A stretch of 6,963 nucleotides of DNA, taken from NCBI GenBank assembly GCA_964568655.1, contig CAZMRG010000166.1, positions 1 to 6,963 on the forward strand, in the 5' to 3' direction. This DNA comes from CAWFKW01 sp964568655. GTDB lineage: Bacteria; Bacteroidota; Ignavibacteria; Tepidaquicellales; OLB5. Each line of letters opens with the position of its first letter. The first letter of the stretch is position 1. A program made the translations under genes and the position numbers. Below are positions 1 to 5,707 of this stretch, piece by piece. A model generated the notes under the pieces. The model had not been told where the DNA came from, searched no databases, and saw nothing but the letters and a program-made list of their open reading frames with translations.

Positions 1-276
1 CAATTTAAAAATGTATATGTTGTATGCGCAAAGGAAGAAGACAAAGTTATTTTGGAAGTAATTGACGAGGGCCCCGGCTTTTCCGATAGCGACCGTGAAA
101 AAGTGTTTTCAAAATTTGCGCGGCTGAGCGCAAAACCCACCGGCGAGGAACATTCTACCGGGCTTGGCTTAGCAATAGTGAGAAAACTCACCGAGCTTAT
201 TGGCGGCTCGATTCATTTTGAAAACAATAAGACCATAGGTGCAAAATTTACTCTGAAAATCCCGCAAACCACATAA
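1..276 (+). CDS. Sensor histidine kinase, C-terminal ATPase end (5' truncated by window edge)
   Basis: The frame is open from base 1 to the TAA at 274-276, so this is the last 91 codons of a gene that starts outside the window. It shows the ATP-binding half of a HATPase_c domain. The G1 box reads DEGPGF (Asp codon at 64-66), an F-box region follows with KVFSKFARLSA, and the G2 box is STGLGLAIVRKL (154 onward). The domain closes with the usual IGGSI and GAKFTL strands. The HisKA and sensor parts are not visible. About 40 of 66 aligned residues match the end of the kinase at 452-2224, including the unusual FARLSA and PT segments, so the two are probably tandem paralogues. Autophosphorylation is expected from the family. 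No response regulator is seen downstream. Confidence 0.93.
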   Translation, partial: QFKNVYVVCAKEEDKVILEVIDEGPGFSDSDREKVFSKFARLSAKPTGEEHSTGLGLAIVRKLTELIGGSIHFENNKTIGAKFTLKIPQTT

Positions 277-357
277 ATAAGCCTCTGATTTTCCCCGTTT
301 TTATCACGATTAGACGTTATACCATGTTAAAAGAGATTAGGCAATATTAAGCTTAGA

Positions 358-370
358 TAAGGTTACCTTA
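358..370. repeat. 13-bp palindrome (TAAGGT-T-ACCTTA) upstream of the TPR kinase
   Basis: Two perfect 6-base arms flank a single central T, 82 bp before the ATG at 452, in the 175-bp gap between the two kinase genes. The size and position would suit a dimeric regulator site. A second, weaker hairpin (ACAGC / GCTGT, 372-388, 7-nt loop) lies just downstream without a clean T tract. The rest of the gap is A/T-rich and shows no convincing promoter or terminator. A palindrome this short can arise by chance, so an operator role is only a guess. Confidence 0.3.
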
Positions 371-451
371 CACAGCTTAAAGCGCTGTTAATTATTAAAT
401 ATTTACTATTTTGAGCGTTTTTTTATTCTCTTATATGAATTAAATTTTTCT

Positions 452-2224
452 ATGGAAAACATTTCGACTCTTTTAGATACAGGAATAAAAATAAGACAGG
501 TCAACCCCGCTGAAGCTCTTATCATTTTCAACCAGGCATATCAGTCAGCCAAAGAGACAGACGACGAAAAAGATATCGTTGAGTCGGTCTTCAATATGGC
601 TATTGTATATCTTAATCTTGCCAACTACTCTGAATCGCTCAGGCACTTCATGATGACTCTCGATTACGATTATACGCATAATAACCCGAAATTGATCGCC
701 GAGGTGTACAGGGGTATTGCAACGCAGTACTTAAGGACTTACAACTATAAAGAAGCTCTTAAATATTTATACCGCGCAGAGAGCTTAAGTATAGATGTAA
801 ATCATCTTGAAAATCTACATTCTATATACGGAAGTTTCGGTTCACTGTATAACAAACTGAAGTTTTACGAAAAGGCTTCTGATTATACTTTGAAATCATT
901 GCGTTTGGCTGAACAAATTGGCTCGCCGGAAATGATCCAATATTCAAAGATGTCGGTTGGCGCCTGCTACTACCACCTGAAACAGTTTGATAAAGCAAAC
1001 GAATACTTAAACGATGCATTGGTTGGAGAGAGTCAGTTCGCGATTGCAAACGCCCTTCACTTTCTTGCAGAAATAAGGTATGATAATAAACAGCTAAAGA
1101 AAGCGTTCACGTATTCATTAAGACAGGTTGAGATCGCTAAAAAATTTAATTACTATGAATATGAAGGCTTAGGGCTGCGTATGCTGGGCGATATTATGCT
1201 GGCCGAAGGAAAAAATGATGAAGCCCTGGTTTATTACAAAGAAGGAATTGACCTGTTGAAAGATGTTGGCGAAAAGCCTGTATATTTTTCACTGCTGTAT
1301 AGACTCATAAATTTATACGAAGAAACCGGCAAGACGGCGCTTGCAATGGCGCTGTATAAAAAACTCAGCAAAGAACATGTTAACCATCTGGAAAATGAAC
1401 TTAGGCTTCAAACCGAGCATATTGATATTCACAGTGAAATAGAAAAGATCAGGATAGAGGCGGAAACAGAAAAAAAGAACAATATTAAACTGCATGACGC
1501 ACTCGAAAAAGTTAAAAGGCTCAACGAAAAATTAAACGACGCAAACCGCGAGAAGAATGATTTCATGTCGCTTGTTATTCATGATCTGAAAAATCCCCTG
1601 CAAAATATCCGTTCAACAATAAGAATGCTGAAAACTATTTCAGATGAGAAAACGGCAAAAGAATACACTGAAAATGTATTATCGCAGACCGACAGGATGT
1701 TCAATCTAATAAGCAAGCTGCTGGATTACAGGGCGATAGAAGACGGCAAGCTGAAAATAAAACATACCATATTTAAGACCAAAGATATTTTCAGCGATAT
1801 TATGAGCAACCTGAACCCGCAGGCTCTTGAAAAAAACCTGAGGATGATCTGCTTAAATGAATGTGGCGAAAGCGAACTTAACACAGACTATATCATACTG
1901 TACCAGATAATGGAGAATCTTGTATCGAACGCGATCAAGTTCTCGCCGAAAGACAGGAAAATTGTCCTGAGGTCTTATTCCACAGATGAAGGCGTAACGT
2001 TCGAAGTGGCGGACGAGGGGCCGGGGTTCACCAAAAACGATATGAAAAAAGTTTTCTCAAGCTTTGCCCGGCTGAGCGCACAGCCGACTGCAAACGAAAA
2101 TTCTACCGGGCTGGGCTTATCGATCACTAAAAAATTAGGCAAGCTTATCGGCGGCAATATCGAGATAGAAAACCGCGAAGGCAAAGGCGCAAAATTCCTT
2201 GTAGAACTTAAATACCAGGAGTAA
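452..2224 (+). CDS. Cytoplasmic TPR-repeat sensor histidine kinase
   Basis: This 590-aa protein should sense a signal through TPR repeats and autophosphorylate on His377. Residues about 10-312 form seven or eight TPR-like helical hairpins, for example those containing AIVYLNLANYSESL, TQYLRTYNYKEALKY and DIMLAEGKNDEALVYY. Residues about 315-370 are charged and heptad-like, a probable coiled-coil signalling helix. The H-box is VIHDLKNPL with His377. The N-box is ENLVSNAIKFS with Asn493, the G1 box is DEGPGF from Asp521, and the G2 box is TGLGL around 552-556. I see no signal peptide or hydrophobic segment long enough to cross the membrane, whereas many related Bacteroidota kinases have one between TPR and HisKA. 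There is no clear Shine-Dalgarno before the ATG; the upstream bases are A/T-rich. The next gene, a cupin, follows after 6 bp and is probably cotranscribed. No receiver domain or response regulator is present, so its partner is unknown. Confidence 0.93.
   Translation: MENISTLLDTGIKIRQVNPAEALIIFNQAYQSAKETDDEKDIVESVFNMAIVYLNLANYSESLRHFMMTLDYDYTHNNPKLIAEVYRGIATQYLRTYNYKEALKYLYRAESLSIDVNHLENLHSIYGSFGSLYNKLKFYEKASDYTLKSLRLAEQIGSPEMIQYSKMSVGACYYHLKQFDKANEYLNDALVGESQFAIANALHFLAEIRYDNKQLKKAFTYSLRQVEIAKKFNYYEYEGLGLRMLGDIMLAEGKNDEALVYYKEGIDLLKDVGEKPVYFSLLYRLINLYEETGKTALAMALYKKLSKEHVNHLENELRLQTEHIDIHSEIEKIRIEAETEKKNNIKLHDALEKVKRLNEKLNDANREKNDFMSLVIHDLKNPLQNIRSTIRMLKTISDEKTAKEYTENVLSQTDRMFNLISKLLDYRAIEDGKLKIKHTIFKTKDIFSDIMSNLNPQALEKNLRMICLNECGESELNTDYIILYQIMENLVSNAIKFSPKDRKIVLRSYSTDEGVTFEVADEGPGFTKNDMKKVFSSFARLSAQPTANENSTGLGLSITKKLGKLIGGNIEIENREGKGAKFLVELKYQE
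2218..2221 (+). promoter_or_regulatory. Ribosome binding site embedded in the end of the kinase gene
   Basis: GGAG lies in the last two sense codons of the TPR kinase and sits 9 nt before the ATG at 2231. This fixes the cupin start and suggests translational coupling: ribosomes finishing the kinase stop at 2222-2224, on top of the cupin initiation region. Confidence 0.6.
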
Positions 2225-2230
2225 CAAAAT

Positions 2231-2596
2231 ATGACGAAATATAAAAAACAAATATCGCCGTTTATTGTACCTGCCGAAGGCGGCAAGCTTATCGAAGAAC
2301 ATTTCGGCAAGGCAAGTGAAAACTGCGGAGATTTCAGCGTAGCGCATATGATAGCGCCTCCGGGCTGGAGCGAGCCGTTTCAAACGCCTGAGTTTGATGA
2401 AATAACTTATGTTATCTCCGGTAAAAAACAATTTGAAATAGACGGTGAAATTATTACTCTTGAAAAGAACCAGTCGATTTGCGTTTGTAAAGGAGCTCGG
2501 GTCAGATATTTCAATCCTTTTGATGCGCCGGTAGAATATATTTCATTTTGTATCCCTGCATTCACTCCCGGCAAAGTAAACCGTGAATCTGCTTAG
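2231..2596 (+). CDS. Small cupin-domain protein with degenerate metal site
   Basis: This 121-aa single-domain protein has the beta-rich pattern of the cupin_2 fold. Motif 1 can be aligned as Gly45-x5-Gln51-x-Pro53-x3-Glu57-x6-Gly64, so both metal-binding histidines of the classical G(X)5HXH(X)3-4E(X)6G are replaced while the Glu and both Gly are kept. In motif 2 (residues about 86-95) the Gly and final Asn remain but the His is Val91. The end, PVEYISFCIPAFTPG, is one I associate with a family of short Bacteroidota and proteobacterial cupins of unknown function. Four cysteines (32, 84, 86, 107) are present. A protein like this could bind a small ligand without metal rather than act as a dioxygenase or isomerase. 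It sits 6 bp behind the TPR kinase and is probably translated with it, which hints at a shared signalling or stress role. That link is inference. Confidence 0.85.
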   Translation: MTKYKKQISPFIVPAEGGKLIEEHFGKASENCGDFSVAHMIAPPGWSEPFQTPEFDEITYVISGKKQFEIDGEIITLEKNQSICVCKGARVRYFNPFDAPVEYISFCIPAFTPGKVNRESA

Positions 2597-2620
2597 CGCC
2601 GTCGCTTAGCTCCGCCGCTC

Positions 2621-4081
2621 TTATTCTTCCGCTTTCTCCAGCAGCCAGCTTCTGTTAATAATCTCCTTTTCACCGTTTATCTGTTTCTTTAATTCAGCGA
2701 CGTCAACTTTTGTAAACTGTTCCTTCTTCTGCGATCTCTTAATCAGTATGCGGCAGTATTTCAGGAAATTCATAAACTGGCGTTTATATATTTCTGACAC
2801 CATTTTATTTTTTGAGAGGAAGTGCGAGAATGAATCGATCAGCGAGAGTCCCTGCTCGAACAACTGAAGTTCGTACAAAAGCTTCATTGTCAGTGTTTTC
2901 GCCTCAAACTTAAACACGAAGAAATTATAGTTCACCTTTGAGATTTGTTCAAGAGCTTCGGCAAATTGTTTTCTTTCGAAATTAAGCACGGCTTTTGTAT
3001 AGTTGAACATGTCCGCGCTTTGTTCAGGCAGCAGGTAAGAATGATAATCATTTACAAACGCTTCGGCCCATTCATATCTTTTCAGAACTACAGCGGTATA
3101 AAAAATATTCCTGAAAAGGTTAGCCTGCATAAAATTTCTCCTGTCATCCGAAAATAATCTATTCTCCAGCATCATTTCATAGACCTTCATGAGGTCGGCA
3201 TAATCAATCTCCGCGCCGTTCCTCATTAAAGTAATACAGCAGCTTTCCAGGATCAGAAACAGGTTGTACCTTGCCTCGCGCGTGAACCGGCCCAGGTTTC
3301 CGGCAATTTTGTTTTTTAAAAGATCGTAATACTTAACTTCTGCCGAGGATCCTGAACACTTATTCATATAATAATATATCTCAATCACATAATAGTATTC
3401 ATAATTGCGTTCTTTAAGGTATGTCATTATTTTTTCAAGATCGGTGTTCTTCAGGATCGCATCTGTAAGATTAAAATCATATTTCTCATTCAGCACTTCC
3501 TCATGTTCCGTCAATTCCTGCGCTATATTTAATATGTTCATCAAAAAGAAATTAACCATGTACTCGCCTGTTTTCAAAAGGTGCGCCCCGGATTCATCCT
3601 GCCTGTCGCCGGAGATCAGGAAATTTACTTTAGCCGTCTCGATTTCCCACCTGTTCAGAAAATATGTTTCATCAATGCTTCCTTCCTTATTCAGTAACGC
3701 TTCAGCCTCCTTCATATGCTTATTGAACAGGCCCTCAGCCTTCCGCTCCTTCAATTCTTCCAAAAGAAATTTCTTTTCGGTGAAAGGATTCCTGCGGAAT
3801 CTCAGGTATGTAATAAACTCCTCCGCAAGCGAAAGCAGGTCTGATGACAGTATCCTCATTACAGTATCGTTATACTTCTTGCCCGGATAAAGTTTTTTGA
3901 ACAGGTTTTCCTTTTCAAGCGATACTGAATCAAATTCAGGCGCATGTTTCCGCATGATATCGAACAGCTTAACTACGTTTTGATTTGTATTATGAAACGG
4001 CGAGCGCAGGAAATCCCTGAACTGTTTCAGTTCCTCCTTCGAAAAAGTTTTAACAATATCTATGAATTTACTTTTAAGCAT
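2621..4081 (-). CDS. Conserved all-helical protein of unknown function (486 aa)
   Basis: A long uninterrupted reading frame on the - strand starts at the ATG whose complement is 4079-4081. I do not recognise a characterised function. The N-terminus (residues about 10-100, with FSKEELKQFRDFLRSP, LYPGKKYNDTVMR and LLSLAEEFITYLRF) resembles a family of long uncharacterised proteins that I associate with Bacteroidota and Ignavibacteria. The protein appears entirely alpha-helical and rich in Lys, Glu, Leu, Phe and Tyr. The second half has TPR-like hairpins (around VLKRYEWAEAFVNDY, AVLNFERKQFAEALEQI and LLYELQLFEQGLSLI). There is no signal peptide, membrane segment or catalytic motif, so a cytoplasmic scaffold or protein-binding role is the most that can be inferred. 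No Shine-Dalgarno is evident before the start. It converges on the cupin at 2596 across only 24 bp, with no clear terminator between them, and is divergent from the operon at 4438. Confidence 0.9.
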   Translation of the reverse strand: MLKSKFIDIVKTFSKEELKQFRDFLRSPFHNTNQNVVKLFDIMRKHAPEFDSVSLEKENLFKKLYPGKKYNDTVMRILSSDLLSLAEEFITYLRFRRNPFTEKKFLLEELKERKAEGLFNKHMKEAEALLNKEGSIDETYFLNRWEIETAKVNFLISGDRQDESGAHLLKTGEYMVNFFLMNILNIAQELTEHEEVLNEKYDFNLTDAILKNTDLEKIMTYLKERNYEYYYVIEIYYYMNKCSGSSAEVKYYDLLKNKIAGNLGRFTREARYNLFLILESCCITLMRNGAEIDYADLMKVYEMMLENRLFSDDRRNFMQANLFRNIFYTAVVLKRYEWAEAFVNDYHSYLLPEQSADMFNYTKAVLNFERKQFAEALEQISKVNYNFFVFKFEAKTLTMKLLYELQLFEQGLSLIDSFSHFLSKNKMVSEIYKRQFMNFLKYCRILIKRSQKKEQFTKVDVAELKKQINGEKEIINRSWLLEKAEE

Positions 4082-4111
4082 AATCTAAAAAGTCCGAACG
4101 TAAAGTTATAA

Positions 4112-4119
4112 CAAATTTA
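4112..4119 (-). promoter_or_regulatory. Possible -7 box (TAAATTTG) for the 486-aa gene
   Basis: Read on the - strand, this octamer fits the TAnnTTTG consensus of Bacteroidota-type promoters and would put transcription start roughly 20-25 nt before the ATG at 4081. The matching -33 TTTG is missing at the expected distance; the nearest TTTG on that strand is only 14 nt away (4134-4137). This is therefore a half match in A/T-rich DNA. Confidence 0.3.
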
Positions 4120-4133
4120 GCAAATTAAAAGAG

Positions 4134-4162
4134 CAAAAACCCTTAAAAACATTGGGTTTTTG
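4134..4162. repeat. Inverted repeat, 9-bp arms with 11-nt loop
   Basis: CAAAAACCC (4134-4142) and GGGTTTTTG (4154-4162) are perfect reverse complements around an 11-nt A/T loop. As RNA read on the + strand it resembles a stem ending in a U run. However, no + strand gene ends nearby; it lies 53 bp before the start of the - strand 486-aa gene. It overlaps the place where the -33 element of that gene would be, so an operator or a 5' attenuator is possible. Function is unproven. Confidence 0.5.
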
Positions 4163-4372
4163 GCAAAAATTGCGAAACTCATATTTTTGAAAACGGCAAA
4201 ATAATATTACATTTAAGTTAAATATTCTTCACACTGCGCCGTTATAACATTGAGCATATACTTTGTTCTCTGAAAGTGCATTAAATGCGGATACACATGC
4301 GTTTTTTTATTAAAAATCCTGCTTTGCCAAACTTCAACACAAATTATTCTATTACTTCTTACTAAAAATTTC

Positions 4373-4404
4373 TTTGCCCGCGCCAACAGTTTGTAATATC
4401 TTTG
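4373..4404 (+). promoter_or_regulatory. Bacteroidota-type promoter of the cupin-oxidase operon
   Basis: A -33 TTTG (4373-4376) and a -7 box TATCTTTG (4397-4404) are separated by 20 bp, which matches the TTTG-N19-21-TAnnTTTG pattern of the primary sigma factor in Bacteroides and relatives. Transcription would begin around 4411, giving a short leader of about 27 nt that contains the ribosome binding site before the ATG at 4438. No other promoter-like pair was found in the operon's downstream gaps. Confidence 0.6.
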
Positions 4405-4424
4405 CAAACAATTTAATCAATCAA

Positions 4425-4430
4425 AAGGAG
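4425..4430 (+). promoter_or_regulatory. Strong Shine-Dalgarno (AAGGAG) of the operon's first gene
   Basis: AAGGAG stands 7 nt before the ATG at 4438, an ideal distance, and settles that start. The strength of this site contrasts with the kinase at 452 and the 486-aa gene, which have no recognisable site. Confidence 0.75.
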
Positions 4431-4437
4431 AATAATC

Positions 4438-4794
4438 ATGGCGTCATTAGAAGTAAAAAACATGAGCGTACCTGATGAAACAAGGTCGCTCCCGAAAACA
4501 AAAGGCGAAATAGTAAAAGTCGGTGACCATACTATTATGCGTGGTACATTTGAGCCGGGATGGAAATGGTCCGAATGTGTTAAACCAACAGTTGGCACTC
4601 CAAGCTGCCAGGCTAATCATGTTCTGTATATTATTTCAGGTAAGATGGCGGTCAGGATGAACGACGGAACCGAAAAAACATTCGGACCCGGTGATACCGG
4701 TGTGATCCCGCCGGGACATGATGCATGGGTTATAGGCAATGAACCCTGTGTTTCAATCGATTTTACCGCCGGCGCAACATACGGCAAAAAATAA
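4438..4794 (+). CDS. Cupin-domain protein, first gene of the operon
   Basis: This 118-aa protein is a single cupin barrel. Typical features are the strand FEPGWKWSE (38-46), a Cys-containing loop (Cys46, Cys56), NHVLYIISG (60-68), the turn DGTE (76-79), GPGD (83-86) and IPPGHDAWV (90-98). His61 sits where the classical motif has Glu, and His94 lies one residue after the motif-2 Gly instead of three. The metal-binding set is thus rearranged compared with oxalate decarboxylase or dioxygenase cupins, but His61, His94 and the cysteines could still bind something. The W-x-W-S-E, KP, GT and PPGHDAW signature is one I recognise from a family of small uncharacterised cupins. It differs from the cupin at 2231 and is unlikely to be a recent duplicate. 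As first gene of the operon it may help handle the substrate or product of the flavin oxidase, but no reaction can be assigned. Confidence 0.88.
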   Translation: MASLEVKNMSVPDETRSLPKTKGEIVKVGDHTIMRGTFEPGWKWSECVKPTVGTPSCQANHVLYIISGKMAVRMNDGTEKTFGPGDTGVIPPGHDAWVIGNEPCVSIDFTAGATYGKK

Positions 4795-4834
4795 TTATTC
4801 GATTACCATTAACTGATAACTAAAGTAAATCATA

Positions 4835-5116
4835 ATGCCATCAGCTAAGAGAAAACTTATTGACTGCAGGGATTTTCCGAATGAAATAGGATGCACACTC
4901 TTAATTTCAGGAAATGCAAAAGAAGTCCTTAACGCCGCCGTAAGGCATGCTGTTGAAGAACACGGGCACCAGGATACAGGCGAACTCCGCAAACAGATAA
5001 AAGCTCTGATGAGAGACGAACCAAAAATGTTTCCATATAAAAATATTAAAAAAAATAAATCAACTAAAAGAAAGGAATTACAAAATGATCGTAGTAAGAG
5101 ATATATTCAATCTTAA
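4835..5116 (+). CDS. DUF1059 family small putative metal-binding protein, with odd C-terminal tail
   Basis: The first ~60 residues fit DUF1059, a short family annotated as predicted small metal-binding proteins. Visible hallmarks are LIDCRDF with Cys11, GCT with Cys20, and the helix ending RHAVEEHGHQDT with His38, His43 and His45, followed by ELRKQIKALM. Cys and His residues are the likely ligands; the biological role of the family is not known. The frame then continues through a Lys/Asn-rich, low-complexity tail (about residue 70 to 93) that overlaps the next gene by 32 nt and covers that gene's ribosome binding region. An eight-A run at 5048-5055 precedes TAA at 5056-5058; one extra A would end the protein at 74 residues, closer to the usual family length. 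The tail may therefore come from an A-run length change or a sequencing error. The ATG at 4835 has no strong Shine-Dalgarno; it lies 40 bp after the cupin. Confidence 0.82.
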   Translation: MPSAKRKLIDCRDFPNEIGCTLLISGNAKEVLNAAVRHAVEEHGHQDTGELRKQIKALMRDEPKMFPYKNIKKNKSTKRKELQNDRSKRYIQS

Positions 5117-5381
5117 ATTCGGACAGGCAAAAGACGCAAAGAACCTGCTTCAGGAAGGAAAAGAACTAAACAGGAAATACGGCTTCGATAAATCGCGCTC
5201 CTTAACAGACTTAACCGGCGATTCATACCGCCTGATACTTGAAAGTGAATGGGATAGTTTAACCGCCTGGGAAGGAGCAATGAAAAAAGGATTAGGAGAC
5301 GCCGACTGGCAGAATTGGTATAAAAAATTGGTTCCGCTTGTTAATACTGCAAGCCGTGAGATCATGAACATTGTAGCTTAA
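5085..5381 (+). CDS. Ferredoxin-like (dimeric alpha/beta barrel type) small protein
   Basis: This 98-aa protein begins at an ATG preceded by AAAGGA at a reasonable distance. Its pattern is strand (2-10, VVRDIFNLK), helix (14-31), strand (about 38-43), strand (47-54, YRLILESEW), two helices (57-69 and 73-85) and a final strand (91-97). This suits the NIPSNAP-like or dimeric alpha/beta barrel fold, whose members include monooxygenases, decarboxylases and binding proteins. Short proteins starting with MIVVRD and having a WYKKLVPLV-like segment are familiar to me as an uncharacterised family. There is no cysteine and no obvious cofactor residue. The context, two genes before a flavin oxidase, makes a substrate-binding or accessory role reasonable, but enzymatic activity cannot be shown. 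Its start lies inside the tail of the DUF1059 gene. Confidence 0.8.
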   Translation: MIVVRDIFNLKFGQAKDAKNLLQEGKELNRKYGFDKSRSLTDLTGDSYRLILESEWDSLTAWEGAMKKGLGDADWQNWYKKLVPLVNTASREIMNIVA

Positions 5382-5413
5382 AAAATATTCTTAAATAATT
5401 AAAGACAAATTAA

Positions 5414-5680
5414 ATGGAAAGATTTCTCGTAGAAACAAATCATAACCGCGAAGACTGCCTGCACATACTCGACCAGTTTGTTGCATATGGCCACATAACT
5501 AATTTTGAGTGGGGATGCGAAAGTGGCATTTGCACCGGCTGGGCTATTCTGGAAGCCGAAGACGAAGCGCAGGCTCTTTTATCCGTTCCAGCCATTGTAA
5601 GAGGTAAATCCCGCGCTGTTAAACTTTCCAGATTTACTCCCGAACTGATACAACATTTTCACGAAGAAGAAGGCGAATAA
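5414..5680 (+). CDS. Small conserved protein of unknown function (88 aa)
   Basis: The sequence has strand-helix-strand character: RFLVETNH at the N-terminus, a helix around 12-24, then FEWGCESGICTGWAILEAED (31-50), a helix EAQALLSV, and a closing segment KSRAVKLSRFTPELIQHFHE (69-85, in part). I associate the ending in which a basic strand leads into FTPEQI/FTPELI with a family of short uncharacterised proteins, probably ferredoxin-like. Cys15, Cys35 and Cys40 with His10 and His17 could form a metal or redox site, but no known motif is matched. The ATG lacks a clear Shine-Dalgarno and lies 32 bp after the preceding gene; the next gene begins 27 bp after its stop. It is most likely part of the same transcript as its neighbours. 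Confidence 0.78.
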   Translation: MERFLVETNHNREDCLHILDQFVAYGHITNFEWGCESGICTGWAILEAEDEAQALLSVPAIVRGKSRAVKLSRFTPELIQHFHEEEGE

Positions 5681-5695
5681 CAAATTTAATAACCA

Positions 5696-5701
5696 AAGGA
5701 G
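5696..5701 (+). promoter_or_regulatory. Shine-Dalgarno (AAGGAG) of the FAD oxidase gene
   Basis: AAGGAG is placed 6 nt before the ATG at 5708 and fixes the start of the oxidase. The same hexamer precedes the first gene of the operon. Confidence 0.75.
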
Positions 5702-5707
5702 AATTTA

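Larger units (their letters stand above)
4082..4437. other. Divergent intergenic region (356 bp)
   Basis: This A/T-rich stretch separates the 5' ends of the 486-aa gene (- strand) and the cupin operon (+ strand). It holds a possible -7 box for the - strand gene at 4112-4119, a 9-bp inverted repeat at 4134-4162, a 13-bp A/T palindrome (ATTTAA-G-TTAAAT) at 4211-4223, and the + strand promoter and ribosome binding site near 4373-4430. Between about 4224 and 4370 I see nothing that can be named. A 64-codon open frame on the - strand (4213-4407) is not supported as a gene. Confidence 0.6.

Noticed and set aside
403..413. Candidate -7 box before the TPR kinase
   Set aside because: TATTTTG is one base short of TAnnTTTG and there is no TTTG at the -33 distance.
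372..427. Terminator-like hairpin and T run downstream of the first kinase
   Set aside because: The ACAGC/GCTGT stem is only 5 bp and the run of seven T lies about 30 nt beyond it, so it does not form a standard intrinsic terminator.
1975..2431. Two open frames on the - strand across the kinase-cupin junction
   Set aside because: Both are antisense to well-supported genes with recognisable domains and have no start signal of their own.
2597..2620. Possible terminator between the convergent cupin and 486-aa genes
   Set aside because: Only a 4-bp stem (AGCG / CGCT) and a partial GCTTAGC direct repeat are present, with no T tract. This is too weak to call.
3405..3890. A 161-codon open frame on the + strand
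   Set aside because: It lies opposite the 486-aa gene. The Ser/Phe/Arg-rich translation is what the complement of a Lys/Glu/Leu-rich protein gives.
4213..4407. A 64-codon open frame on the - strand in the divergent intergenic region
   Set aside because: It has no ribosome binding site, a basic and aromatic composition typical of translated A/T-rich DNA, and its start lies over the promoter of the + strand operon. No family resemblance was seen.
2231..4794. The two cupins as a recent duplication
   Set aside because: Their motifs differ at nearly every diagnostic position and shared residues are limited to general cupin features.
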